Of a DNA stretch of 64,000 bases, positions 61,601 through 64,000 are shown piece by piece. A program made the translations under genes and the position numbers. The notes under the pieces were generated by a model, which was not told where the DNA came from, made no database searches, and saw only the letters and a program-made list of their open reading frames with translations. The stretch is from contig VDFB02254968.1 in NCBI GenBank assembly GCA_007258455.2, positions 310,001-374,000 on the forward strand, in the 5' to 3' direction. The DNA is from Sequoia sempervirens. Taxonomy: Eukaryota > Streptophyta > Pinopsida > Cupressales > Cupressaceae. Position 1 is the first letter of the stretch; each line of letters begins with the position of its first letter.

Positions 61601-64000
61601 TTCTGGAGGCTAGGCGTCCACATATGTCAGAATTGACCATTCTTGGCTGGCGAGTTGGCTTATTTCTTTAAATAAATAATCTGGAGATATTCTGGTATGT
61701 TTAGCACTTGTGATCTATTCGTTATTGATAAATAATACCTTATGCATTTTCATTTTGTAGAAAATAGCTCTGTTTCTCAATTGGTGAGCTTTTATATGAT
61801 GCGCCCCTTCTCTTCTGTCTACAAACATTCTCAAAAAAACTAAGTAAAACACATTAAGACTTAAGAAATTATTGGGGTTTGAGTTGAGAGCCAGCAGGGC
61901 TCATCACACATTCATCTAGATTAATCATGTGGTTGGAGGCACCGTATGCTCTCACCTTGCCCACTCTGGGATTTGGGTGATCAGAAAGTGTTGAAGACAT
62001 TGCATTGCATTTTTAAACTGTCAAAAATCAAAAAAAAGTAGGGTGGGTTGTTACATTATTTTGGAGAAGGAATTTAGAACCTCTACAAACACTGATAGTT
62101 CTTTTAAACATCATAAAGAGGAGCTCTTACTTCTCACTAATGATCTCATACCCAAAGTCTAAAATGCCACTCCTATTGTTATCTCATTGACAAGTCTGAA
62201 AAATAAGTCTAAAACATCAAGTAAGGGTCATGCATTGTATCTAAAAAATTGTTTTTCTCCACAGAATTGACCAAAGGGGATCCTTGTCTGACCATTTGCT
62301 TAGATTGAAAGACCTAAGTGATCAATTACCTATCAACCATAAACAAAAAAGGTAGAAGATGAACATATAGTTGCTCTAATGATGAACAATCTTCCCCCTC
62401 TCAATGAAACATCTATTGAGTCTCTGACTTTGTTAACTAAGAGTTAGACATTAACATTTGAGCACGTCAGTACATATATCTAGTAAAAGGAACAGTGACA
62501 AAAACAATTGAGGGAGCCCATTAATTGGTTGTATGCAAACTGCTTTTGCAACACAACATAAAGGCAACGGCAAAAGCACATTCTGAGAAACGATTTGTAG
62601 AGAATTCATCAAAAACGAAAGTGAAGAATTTTTGCTTCCATAAGTTCATCCATGTTAGGAAGAAATGTCAAAAGTGGTAGTATGATTTGGCTTATAAGAA
62701 GTCAAAAACTTAGGCTTATGCGGCAGTTAATGAAGAAGGGGTACAGAACTTTCGAGAGGAATATGCTTTTGTTGTCTCCTAAGATGAGAAAGAAGACACT
62801 AGATGTTAGTACTTTGATTCAACAGCATTGCAGCATTTCACTTGTCACAAGAACTGGTAACTAAATCTAACCACAGATAATACCAATTATTATCAGTATT
62901 GTTAGGAGATGGTCAATCTCATGCAGTTGAAGGTAGATGTGATGTTTGTGCTCTCAATGATCTTGTTAGGCATGTGTTTCAGGATGTAATGCTTGTTCCA
63001 GAGATGAATAAAACTTCATATCTATTAGCCAACTCACCTGAAACCTGTACATAAGTGTAAATGTCATTGTTTCTGATGTGAAATAGAACAGGGTGATTCT
63101 GCTTAGTATTGTGCATAGATGATGATTTTTCCCTTCTTTTACATTCAAAGTATAAACTGTAGACATTGTAGACTTAAATACACTCAACCAGAAAACCCCC
63201 TTGACTCTTTTTGATATTTCTAAGGTTCAAAAACTTGCTCAGGATTCTTATGCTCAACTGTTTCATTTATTTCATAAAATATGAATATAAGTTTCCTTCT
63301 AGTAAGAACTATATGCAAGCCCCATTTGGCACCCCTCCATAGTTTGATACAAAGGACTATCTAAAGAAAAAAATGTTAAATTTATGGAATTTCAAATTGC
63401 CGATCTCCAGATTTATGTTTGAGCTGAAATATAGCAACTTTGCTGACAATAAATCTTAAGCCTGATGTCAAAGTTTTGTCCTTCAGAGCCATGTCTTCCT
63501 TTTCATCTTCTTCCAGCTGCCCTCCCATAGGTTTCTTATGTTCAATCGTGAGATATAGGTTTAGTTACCTTGATGAATATCTATGTAGAATGGCTTTCCC
63601 ATTGACAAAGTTCTTCAATATATATATTGAAAGAAACAGTTAGATTCTATAGATTCAGAAGCAGTATTAGAGGCACATACCAAACTTACAAGGTTATTTT
63701 CGTTAAAGAAGCAACTTCTATTATCAAAATGAAATGATCCTAGTAAATAGAACTCTAGCTCTAAGAACAAAGAGAATGACAATGGGCACAAGATACAGTG
63801 GCCTCAAAATGAAAATAATTTGATTGTGATATTGCTCTCCAAATAGGAAAATACTTGTCAAGACTAAAGAGTACAACAGATGCAAGAGAGTCAAATTTAA
63901 AGCTGCTCAAATGTATTCAACCCATTTTGCTACCTCATGTTCCTGCAATTTTTTGTCTAGCTCTTTAAAGTCATCCTCAGAATCGTACTGCCCTGAATGA
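18198..64000 (-). CDS. Plastid-type glucose-6-phosphate dehydrogenase, 5' end outside window
   Basis: Exons seen, in transcript order: 64000-63934 (partial), 20068-19863, 19713-19564, 19447-19327, 19167-18938, 18789-18589, 18456-18198, all on the minus strand and all in compatible phase. The enzyme oxidises glucose 6-phosphate with NADP+ in the oxidative pentose phosphate pathway. The encoded part, about 410 residues, covers the last two thirds: VEKPFG, the signature RIDHYLGKE with the catalytic His (split across two exons), [36 protein letters not shown], and the C-terminal [11 protein letters not shown]. Wording such as [13 protein letters not shown] and [18 protein letters not shown] matches plastidic rather than cytosolic plant isoforms (from family knowledge). 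No stop or frameshift occurs, so the gene looks functional. The transit peptide, the GASGDLAK dinucleotide-binding motif and any regulatory cysteines lie past 64000. Confidence 0.93.
18589..18789 (-). CDS. G6PD exon (VQFRHVPGN to LNLHYAAR)
   Basis: 201 nt between a TAG acceptor and a GTGAGG donor; enters with the last base of a split Arg codon and leaves with two bases of another. Encodes [12 protein letters not shown] and [14 protein letters not shown], conserved parts of the G6PD beta-sheet domain. Confidence 0.93.
18938..19167 (-). CDS. G6PD exon (VKVLRSM to KALHNR)
   Basis: 230 nt, starting in phase 0 after a CAG acceptor and ending CG before GTATGA. Encodes VGQYK-like, [17 protein letters not shown] and [14 protein letters not shown], the last being a strongly conserved substrate-side motif. 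Its upstream intron has a GC donor. Confidence 0.93.
19325..19326 (-). other. GC splice donor in G6PD
   Basis: The exon ends AAG and the intron begins GCAAGT, so this 159-bp intron (19326-19168) is GC-AG rather than GT-AG. The rest of the donor matches consensus, as usual for GC donors. Neither shifting the boundary nor using a nearby GT preserves the conserved protein. Confidence 0.85.
19327..19447 (-). CDS. G6PD exon ([10 protein letters not shown] to EDIRNEK)
   Basis: 121 nt, from a TATAG acceptor to AAG followed by GCAAGT, a GC-type donor. Encodes [13 protein letters not shown] and [13 protein letters not shown], near-invariant in plant G6PDs. Confidence 0.9.
19564..19713 (-). CDS. G6PD exon with catalytic His
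   Basis: 150 nt. Begins with the final base of the Arg codon of RIDHYLGKE; the catalytic His codon is at 19706-19704. Continues through [12 protein letters not shown] to [11 protein letters not shown]. Flanked by CAAACAG acceptor and GTAAGG donor. Confidence 0.94.
19863..20068 (-). CDS. G6PD exon downstream of the giant intron
   Basis: 206 nt. Acceptor GACAG, then codons for [15 protein letters not shown], the [11 protein letters not shown] motif and EEQIYR; donor GTACAT. The start at 20068 is fixed by phase: the exon at the right edge ends on a whole codon (Glu) and the family sequence continues E-A-G. Confidence 0.93.
20069..21653. other. Intron sequence, no element recognised
   Basis: About 1.6 kb of intron 3' end with no coding region, LTR boundary or repeat family recognised. 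Confidence 0.5.
21654..22786 (-). repeat. 3' LTR of the non-autonomous element
   Basis: 1133 bp. Minus strand begins TGTAATGTCCCC and ends GGGGATATTACA. Almost colinear with the LTR at 31328-32452; the largest differences lie in the ATTT/TTTTA tract. Its R/U5-like part contains several CTGCTC words and AGGGTTTTGCCC. Confidence 0.9.
22544..22616. repeat. (ATTT)n microsatellite in LTR
   Basis: Interrupted TTTTA and ATTT repeats, about 73 bp, within the 3' LTR; the matching tract in the 5' LTR is at 32200-32284 and has a different pattern. Confidence 0.9.
22787..22802 (-). other. Polypurine tract of the non-autonomous element
   Basis: Minus strand reads CCGGGAAGGGAGGAC immediately before the 3' LTR start, the position and composition of a plus-strand primer. 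Confidence 0.8.
22787..25024 (-). pseudogene. Interior ORFs of the non-autonomous element (3' part)
   Basis: Minus-strand open frames at 25024-24695 (109 codons), 24577-24302 (91), 24253-23369 (294) and 23266-22760 (168) follow each other with stops and shifts between them. The first two are rich in Gln, Glu, Lys and Ala and look coiled-coil-like. The third, acidic then aromatic and Cys-rich, matches no family I know. The last ends with [18 protein letters not shown], a chromodomain-like tail as at the end of chromovirus integrases, then runs into the purine tract. Shared phrases suggest the 294-codon region and 28780-29040 derive from an older internal duplication. No enzyme function can be assigned. 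Confidence 0.5.
25153..25160. repeat. Target-site duplication, left of hAT-2
   Basis: CCTGTAAG, repeated exactly at 28697-28704; 8 bp as expected for hAT. Confidence 0.95.
25186..25340 (+). repeat. Left subterminal repeats of hAT-2
   Basis: At least eight GGGTTCG, GGTTCGG or GGGTCCG words within about 155 bp. Inverted copies recur at 28605-28690. Subterminal clusters of this kind are the usual transposase-binding zones of plant hAT elements (established for the superfamily, inferred here). Confidence 0.8.
25918..28395 (+). CDS. hAT transposase, three exons, 750 residues
   Basis: Exons 25918-27054, 27168-27872 and 27985-28395, with GTAAGT/CAAACAG and GTAATT/TTAATAG borders and all junctions in phase 0. 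The start at 25918 (MATGTSSGS) is preferred; an in-frame ATG at 25858 would add 20 residues. Residues 36-61 form a BED-type zinc finger (C42, C45, H59, C61). A DUF659/RNase H-like core follows with candidate catalytic Asp 241 (in VSDGWKD) and Asp 302 (in VTDNAKN) and the CxxH motif C326-H329 (PCAVHSLNL). The third exon opens with SSSSERNWS, then RNRL and a [10 protein letters not shown] motif: the hAT C-terminal dimerisation domain. The acidic Ser-rich tail ends in DPYDSD. It would bind the element ends and cut and rejoin DNA in the nucleus. The third catalytic residue was not assigned. Confidence 0.93.
28605..28690 (+). repeat. Right subterminal repeats of hAT-2
   Basis: Repeated CGAACCC and CGAACCG words, the reverse complements of the left-end motifs, ending next to the right terminus. 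Confidence 0.8.
28697..28704. repeat. Target-site duplication, right of hAT-2
   Basis: CCTGTAAG, identical to 25153-25160. Confidence 0.95.
29059..29063. repeat. Target-site duplication, left of solo LTR
   Basis: ATCAT, repeated at 30307-30311. The flank is an ATC-rich tract, which lowers the weight of the match somewhat. Confidence 0.7.
29064..30306 (-). repeat. Solo LTR of chromovirus-B family
   Basis: 1243 bp. Minus strand begins TGTGATGTCCCC and ends CTCATCACA, flanked by ATCAT on both sides. It is clearly the same family as the LTR at 60659-61908 (same termini, colinear, roughly 94% alike in the parts compared by eye). With no internal region between the duplications, it is the product of recombination between two LTRs (established mechanism). 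Confidence 0.9.
30307..30311. repeat. Target-site duplication, right of solo LTR
   Basis: ATCAT, pairing with 29059-29063. Confidence 0.7.
31315..31326 (-). other. Primer-binding site of the non-autonomous element
   Basis: Minus strand reads TGGTATCAGAGC exactly, complementary to the 3' end of plant initiator tRNA-Met, one base inside the 5' LTR. Confidence 0.92.
31328..32452 (-). repeat. 5' LTR of the non-autonomous element
   Basis: 1125 bp; minus strand begins TGTAATGTCCCC, ends GGGGATATTATA (one base off the other copy). Right flank CTGAA nearly matches TTGAA at 21649-21653. The many small differences from the 3' LTR suggest an older insertion than the chromovirus at 37303. Confidence 0.9.
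32200..32284. repeat. TTTTA/ATTT microsatellite in 5' LTR
   Basis: Interrupted T-rich simple repeat of about 85 bp, counterpart of 22544-22616 but longer and more disrupted. Confidence 0.85.
32453..33415. other. Intron sequence, no element recognised
   Basis: About 960 bp with no recognisable coding region or repeat terminus. Confidence 0.45.
33644..33663 (+). repeat. Perfect hairpin ACTTACT-ATTTTT-AGTAAGT
   Basis: Seven-base arms around an ATTTTT loop. The same loop and closely related arms recur in other LTR families in this window (see findings). Confidence 0.8.
34980..35170 (+). repeat. Short tandem repeats within LTR-like block
   Basis: Three to four imperfect copies of a roughly 60-bp unit containing CCCACTGAAAAGTGGAAGAG and GGCTTGCCGCC, the first word being a small inverted repeat (CCACT...AGTGG). 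Confidence 0.7.
35480..36060 (+). pseudogene. Gypsy RNase H remnant
   Basis: A plus-strand frame from 35514 contains [17 protein letters not shown], then after a stop [16 protein letters not shown] and VKGDVELI: the pattern of a type-I RNase H with D at the first strand, the E-containing helix partly lost and a later Asp. This wording is typical of the extra RNase H of Tat-type gypsy elements (family knowledge). The E of the usual NEAEYEA motif is replaced by a stop, so it is inactive. It may be what remains of the interior of the family X element whose LTR starts at 36426 (inference). Confidence 0.65.
37298..37302. repeat. Target-site duplication, left of chromovirus A
   Basis: AGGTT, repeated exactly at 47963-47967. 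Confidence 0.95.
38483..38487. repeat. Target-site duplication, left of solo LTR
   Basis: TAGGA, repeated at 40416-40420. The uninterrupted sister LTR shows the empty site once, near 47223-47227, confirming the insertion. Confidence 0.95.
38488..40415 (+). repeat. Solo LTR inside the chromovirus A 3' LTR
   Basis: 1928 bp, TGTAATATTT...AATATTTCA, flanked by TAGGA. It belongs to the same broad family as the block 33416-35373 (AATTAGGGTTTCC, hairpin with ATTTTAG, GGCTTGCCGCC, TATGCTATCAC...CCCACATTGGG near the end). It is the third nesting level: solo LTR in chromovirus in family X LTR in the G6PD intron. An open frame at 39335-39664 (109 codons) has no recognisable domain. Confidence 0.92.
40416..40420. 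repeat. Target-site duplication, right of solo LTR
   Basis: TAGGA, pairing with 38483-38487. Confidence 0.95.
40929..40950 (-). repeat. Hairpin AATTTACT-loop-AGTAAATT in chromovirus A LTR
   Basis: Perfect 8-bp arms; in LTR sense (minus strand) the loop reads ATTTTT. The 5' LTR has the same hairpin at 47737-47758. Confidence 0.85.
41158..41172 (-). other. Polypurine tract of chromovirus A
   Basis: Minus strand TTGGGGAAAGCGGTAC directly precedes the 3' LTR start. It overlaps the end of the pol reading frame, as in the other chromovirus here. Confidence 0.75.
41160..41880 (-). pseudogene. Chromovirus A integrase end and chromodomain, frameshifted
   Basis: Downstream of the long gag-pol frame the coding continues in other frames: 41883-41662 holds the integrase C-terminal part ([24 protein letters not shown]), then further shifts. 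Near 41300-41160 a chromodomain remnant reads [15 protein letters not shown] and [10 protein letters not shown]. At least three indels or stops separate these pieces from the main ORF. Confidence 0.85.
41801..45736 (-). CDS. Chromovirus A gag-pol, 1311-codon open frame (defective)
   Basis: Begins [10 protein letters not shown]. Gag (residues about 140-300, with a retrotransposon gag core), a plant-type zinc knuckle [14 protein letters not shown] (about 347-360), retropepsin DTGATHNF (about 440), reverse transcriptase from about 630 with [13 protein letters not shown] and catalytic [10 protein letters not shown] (about 777), RNase [11 protein letters not shown] (about 927) and TDHNS, integrase zinc region with CPVC (about 1146), first Asp in MDFITGLP (about 1177), second in VSDRDSKF (about 1235). 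The expected catalytic Glu after QTDGQT is Lys here (codon AAA near 41930). The frame ends in a shifted stretch after LRNYVSEQQ. No stop lies within the 1311 codons. The remaining integrase and chromodomain lie in other frames downstream. Confidence 0.93.
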   Translation of the reverse strand: MDALMDMVSFMMGRMGQNNVPQNNSGHRGEHSASNQHDEHAARTVSNNTYISSRPFKPTFLVPVVNQPEPEENASWVEQLRVGRTEYDSLPVDIRMDMSFNDFMDHKRKNKGQGRNFDQRRPSNQGDLYQAVNKVILPHFDGSDTSSARAWIQKLDNYLALRPMAEEEAIKFATLHLDGVAHEWWYHGLVTLGHRSITTYDEFTTRLIERFEKKDPEIHFRELAQLRQYGTVEAYIAEFQRLSVMVTGITERRLVILFSEGLTKSLKGWIKAFDPPTLQEAMKKARNMEWAAPKAKFQSNSPFQKRDKGKRPQHKNHLRPQNKEFKNRNPHVTRLDQETLNELRRKGLCFRCQEKWSQDHVCPKGVKFNQIEYYSAGESSSDFSDQQSDFEGNEEDRAPEESGDEKGSGGVLAQLSSFQRNESFKVRGMVKGQRIVALIDTGATHNFIDEVVVAKKGLQTEEFEGFKVMVADGFHITCTKKISNMTMQLGNYEVKDDFYVVHIGDTDAVLGIQWLRSLGEISLNLQTMELKFQSDGKKIVLRGMSNGGPRVVSFKRMAKLIRHDQAEWVAECMILPASPVETKRDQPPDIQSLLTKKSKVFADLPPGPPPERGSEHIIELKEGAKPVITTPYRYPKRQKDEIEKNIRELLEMGFIRPSKSPFASAVVLVKKKDGTMRMCVDYRALNQSTIKNRYPIPRIDELIDELHGAKFFSKIDLRSGYHQIRMRGSDVEKTAFRCHYGHFEFLVMPFGLTNAPATFQSCMNRVFQNQLRRFVLIFFDDILIYSKTWEDHLKHLEEVLSIMESESLFAKASKCEFGMVELLYLGHIINAEGVKVDPEKIKAVVDWPPPESLTQLKGFLGLCGFYRRFVKGYSQNAAPLTDLTKKGAFAWSEKAQIVFDKFKKIMSSCPVLAIPDFSKPFELQCDASGEGVGAVLMQDKHPIVFESRKLRGVERTYSIYDKEMLAIMHALAKFRQYLVGNKFVVKTDHNSLKHFMHQKDLNERQQKWVSKLQAYDFDIEYVKGKNNVVADALSRRPHLSSLCELTADWRDMLLADYAKNQFATSILEGTFHDERYQVVEGLIHYKGRIFLVADSKLKKKILLNFHDIPVAGHQGFFKTYRQIRERFSWKGLKREVQRYIQECPVCQANKNEHTLPAGLLQPLPIPNQKWESISMDFITGLPKAQGKDCIYVVVDRLTKFAHFFAITSTFSAAQVADLFFREVFRLHGLPKNIVSDRDSKFLSTFWQEVFRMSGTVLTPSTSYHPQTDGQTKVVNKWLEGYLRNYVSEQQSLGQVAAYRRVLLQLYFPHVD
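45724..45996 (-). CDS. Possible gag N-terminal extension, in the other frame
   Basis: An open frame from [12 protein letters not shown] (90 codons) overlaps the start of the long gag-pol frame and ends 8 nt past its ATG. The two frames meet at a run of seven A (GGAAAAAAATGG on the minus strand), where a -1 shift would join them. Its position right after the primer-binding site suggests it is the original gag start and that an indel in the A-run separated it. Programmed slippage is possible but unproven. Confidence 0.6.
   Translation of the reverse strand: MSDREQRYLARVYKRDTVQTQLYQPPEGQTTSGILRANWEPSQETEMGDNERNERILGGGERSSGNRDDSGKGGERSTSPGKDFGKKWMP
46031..46042 (-). other. Primer-binding site of chromovirus A
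   Basis: Minus strand TGGTATCAGAGC, perfect match to the initiator tRNA-Met complement, one base after the 5' LTR end. Confidence 0.95.
46044..47962 (-). repeat. 5' LTR of chromovirus A
   Basis: 1919 bp, TGTAATGTCCCC...TATATTTCA in minus-strand sense. Uninterrupted, so it shows the empty site of the solo LTR inserted in its sister. Confidence 0.95.
47737..47758 (-). repeat. Hairpin in chromovirus A 5' LTR
   Basis: Copy of the 40929-40950 hairpin, AATTTACT and AGTAAATT around a 6-nt loop. Confidence 0.85.
47963..47967. repeat. Target-site duplication, right of chromovirus A
   Basis: AGGTT, pairing with 37298-37302. Confidence 0.95.
49758..49982 (+). pseudogene. Family X LTR ORF, copy 1 (shortened)
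   Basis: A 74-codon frame opening MQYSPMEF. Its second half ([14 protein letters not shown], then a Glu/Lys/Trp-rich tail) matches the C-terminal half of the 138-codon ORF of copy 2; about 190 bp of the middle are missing here. Function unknown; see the copy 2 entry. Confidence 0.6.
50481..50488 (+). promoter_or_regulatory. TATA box of family X LTR, copy 1
   Basis: TATAAATA preceded by CTCTGCTTGTG, in the same context as copy 2 (54898-54905). About 715 bp from the LTR end. Likely the core promoter marking the U3/R side. Confidence 0.65.
51196..51550 (+). other. Spacer between the two family X LTRs
   Basis: 355 bp. A frame continuing out of copy 1 reads [21 protein letters not shown] and [17 protein letters not shown] before a stop at 51441. 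I do not recognise it. It may be interior sequence of an X element or host sequence; no primer-binding site is visible after 51195. Confidence 0.4.
51546..51550. repeat. Target-site duplication, left of family X solo LTR
   Basis: GAAGG, repeated at 55682-55686. Confidence 0.9.
52161..53130 (+). repeat. About 230-bp tandem array with GGGCGCCC, copy 2
   Basis: Five imperfect units, with GGGCGCCC or variants at 52161, 52395, 52639, 52863 and 53097 (spacings 234, 244, 224, 234). Most carry a partner GGCGCCC about 20-25 nt later; between the pairs are shared phrases with CTCCAG, GTCAGCTTCGCGATG and CCGACG. GGGCGCCC is itself palindromic, so each pair can act as direct or inverted repeat. Confidence 0.8.
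53480..53880 (+). repeat. About 115-bp tandem array, family X copy 2
   Basis: CTGGGT occurs at about 53487, 53602, 53714 and 53837, each followed by a variant of TTCTGAACAAAACCCATATC and a TTTTTC-rich tract. Two or more related units are seen in copy 1 near 49475 and 49597. Confidence 0.65.
54000..54416 (+). CDS. ORF inside the family X LTR, 138 codons, function unknown
   Basis: Opens [12 protein letters not shown], ends KKIVLK. It lies in U3, upstream of the LTR TATA box and downstream of a conserved acceptor-like TTTTTGCAG. The second half contains [23 protein letters not shown], whose layout resembles the N-terminal gag region of some plant gypsy elements (short strand, charged helix, then FxIP). 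That similarity is from memory and weak. Copy 1 keeps the same start and C-terminal motif with an internal deletion. No signal peptide or membrane segment. It may be a captured gag piece or a family-specific protein. Confidence 0.5.
   Translation: MEYTPNVFKSESALFHNYIKTAETDLHHVKPVFDLRALERAGNTSIKNLGHSGLLAAESIPISVQSLEFVIACIKHYNPATREIQSADGRLICSLKPDMVEKCFSIPPWPESVTLLRDECEKMWNMHKEKYSKKIVLK
54898..54905 (+). promoter_or_regulatory. TATA box of family X LTR, copy 2
   Basis: TATAAATA in the context CTCCTCTGCTTGTC, conserved with copy 1 at 50481. Probable LTR core promoter. Confidence 0.65.
55682..55686. repeat. Target-site duplication, right of family X solo LTR
   Basis: GAAGG, pairing with 51546-51550. 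Confidence 0.9.
55733..57271 (-). repeat. Putative LTR, minus strand
   Basis: Minus strand begins TGTCATGCCCC at 57271 and ends AAGGATGTTACA at 55733, about 1539 bp, with an AT-rich first 100 bp and AAACCCTAGTTGCTGG-like text as in gypsy LTRs here. No 5-bp duplication (TGCAT left, ATCTG right) and no second copy in the window, so the call rests on the ends only. Confidence 0.4.
57272..58044. other. Intron sequence, no element recognised
   Basis: About 770 bp without recognised coding content. It contains a direct repeat of about 40 bp (TTTTCTTCATCATTCA.GTTTTTAGTGG, at about 57560 and 57608). Confidence 0.45.
58045..60677 (+). pseudogene. Chromovirus B pol remnant
   Basis: Reverse transcriptase with [11 protein letters not shown] and [10 protein letters not shown] (about 58430), RNase [11 protein letters not shown] (about 58873) and TDHNS (about 59057), integrase with CLVCQQNK in the zinc region, MDFITGLP (about 59620), VSDRDSGF (about 59800) and an intact QTDGQTE catalytic Glu (about 59895). 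Breaks: a stop in the first RT part (about 58162), TAG at 59308-59310 between RNase H and integrase, TAA at 60124-60126, then frameshifts. The chromodomain follows in another frame (60510-60600) with [17 protein letters not shown], ending at 60677 inside the LTR. Confidence 0.92.
60645..60658 (+). other. Polypurine tract of chromovirus B
   Basis: GGGGAGGGCGGAC immediately before the LTR start; overlaps the last codons of pol. Confidence 0.8.
60659..61908 (+). repeat. 3' LTR of chromovirus B
   Basis: 1250 bp, TGTGATGTCCCC...CTCATCACA. Same family as the solo LTR 29064-30306. Carries AT-rich repeats of AAGTGATTTA and TTAAATCACTT (60890-61000). Confidence 0.92.
61950..62046 (+). repeat. LTR-end fragment of the 33416-type family
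   Basis: CACCGTATGCTCTCACCTTGCCCACTCTGGGAT.TGGGTGATCAGAAAGTG matches the 3' end of the block 33416-35373 (about 35226-35275), followed by a short TTAAA...AAAAATC tail. It begins just after the chromovirus B 3' LTR, so the chromovirus may have inserted into or beside an older LTR of this family. Confidence 0.6.
62060..63280 (+). pseudogene. Copia gag / protease remnant C
   Basis: Plus-strand frames with [17 protein letters not shown] (about 62277), [18 protein letters not shown] (about 62370), a zinc-knuckle-like [12 protein letters not shown] (about 62630), and [14 protein letters not shown] (about 62815), the copia gag-to-protease order. Near 63225 [15 protein letters not shown] resembles a GAG-pre-integrase start. 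Stops and indels throughout. No LTR recognised. Confidence 0.6.
63281..63933. other. 5' end of the giant intron, no element recognised
   Basis: About 650 bp between the copia remnant and the G6PD exon, with the donor GTAGCA at its right end in minus-strand sense. Nothing else recognised. Confidence 0.5.
63934..64000 (-). CDS. G6PD exon at right edge (partial)
   Basis: 67 nt of an exon that continues past the window. Encodes [18 protein letters not shown] then QEHE and ends on a full codon before GTAGCA. HSGQY.SEDDF and the following helix are conserved in plastidic G6PDs just upstream of [10 protein letters not shown], exactly what the next exon at 20068 supplies. Confidence 0.9.

Larger units (their letters stand above)
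58045..61908 (+). mobile_element. Chromovirus B, 5'-truncated, with 3' LTR
   Basis: The plus strand enters within the reverse transcriptase ([12 protein letters not shown], about 58055) and runs through RNase H, integrase and chromodomain to a purine tract and a 3' LTR. Gag, protease, primer-binding site and 5' LTR are absent, so the 5' half is lost. Related to chromovirus A in protein sequence but with a different LTR. Confidence 0.9.
20069..63933 (-). other. Giant intron of G6PD (43,865 bp)
   Basis: Donor GTAGCA follows GAG at 63934; acceptor GACAG ends at 20069. Both are phase 0 and the flanking exons join as ...KLQEHE / AGRVANRL..., matching plastidic G6PDs without gain or loss. Five neighbouring introns of the same gene are 116-159 bp. 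At least six transposon insertions, nested up to three deep, and several remnants account for most of the length. Seen: both exon edges and the insertions. Inferred: that the transcript is spliced across the whole distance. Confidence 0.88.

Noticed and set aside
1..64000. tRNA, rRNA, CRISPR or operon-like structures
   Set aside because: None seen on either strand; gene structure with introns and plant retrotransposons shows this is eukaryotic nuclear DNA.

Overview
The window is nuclear DNA from a seed plant, most likely a gymnosperm. The reasons are an AT-rich sequence, one intron of almost 44 kb packed with nested LTR retrotransposons, and chromovirus and copia families with very long LTRs. 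A conifer, perhaps a cupressophyte, is my best inference; nothing here fixes the species. No prokaryotic feature, rRNA, CRISPR array or convincing tRNA was seen.

The one host gene recognised is a plastid-type glucose-6-phosphate dehydrogenase (G6PD) on the minus strand. Six 3' exons lie at 18198-20068, separated by ordinary introns of 116-159 bp. A seventh exon lies at the extreme right edge (63934-64000). It joins the next exon in phase, with no missing residues. Everything from 20069 to 63933 is therefore one intron of 43,865 bp. The 5' part of the gene (transit peptide, nucleotide-binding fold) lies beyond the right edge.

Left flank (1-18197). A decayed minus-strand copia element (about 1.3-5.6 kb) is followed by a decayed plus-strand copia element (6.26-9.8 kb). 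Next come about 4 kb with no gene seen, then a decayed hAT transposon (13992-17240) with 8-bp target duplications, a possible LINE RNase H remnant and the 3' flank of G6PD.

Inside the intron, from low to high coordinate: (a) unique sequence; (b) a minus-strand non-autonomous gypsy-derived element (21654-32452), itself hit by an apparently intact hAT element (25161-28696, three-exon transposase) and a solo LTR (29064-30306); (c) an LTR-like block (33416-35373) and a gypsy RNase H remnant; (d) a 4.1-kb LTR of a family called X here (36426-51195), split by a full-length chromovirus (37303-47962) whose own 3' LTR is split by another solo LTR (38488-40415); (e) a second 4.1-kb family X LTR (51551-55681) standing as a solo LTR and carrying an ORF and tandem GGGCGCCC-bearing repeats; (f) another LTR-like block (55733-57271); (g) the 3' half of a second chromovirus with its 3' LTR (58045-61908); (h) a copia gag remnant (62.06-63.2 kb).

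Six insertions could be anchored by target-site duplications read directly: two hAT elements (8 bp, one imperfect), the chromovirus, and three solo LTRs (5 bp). A seventh, the non-autonomous element, has a 4-of-5 match. The relative order of insertion can therefore be reconstructed.
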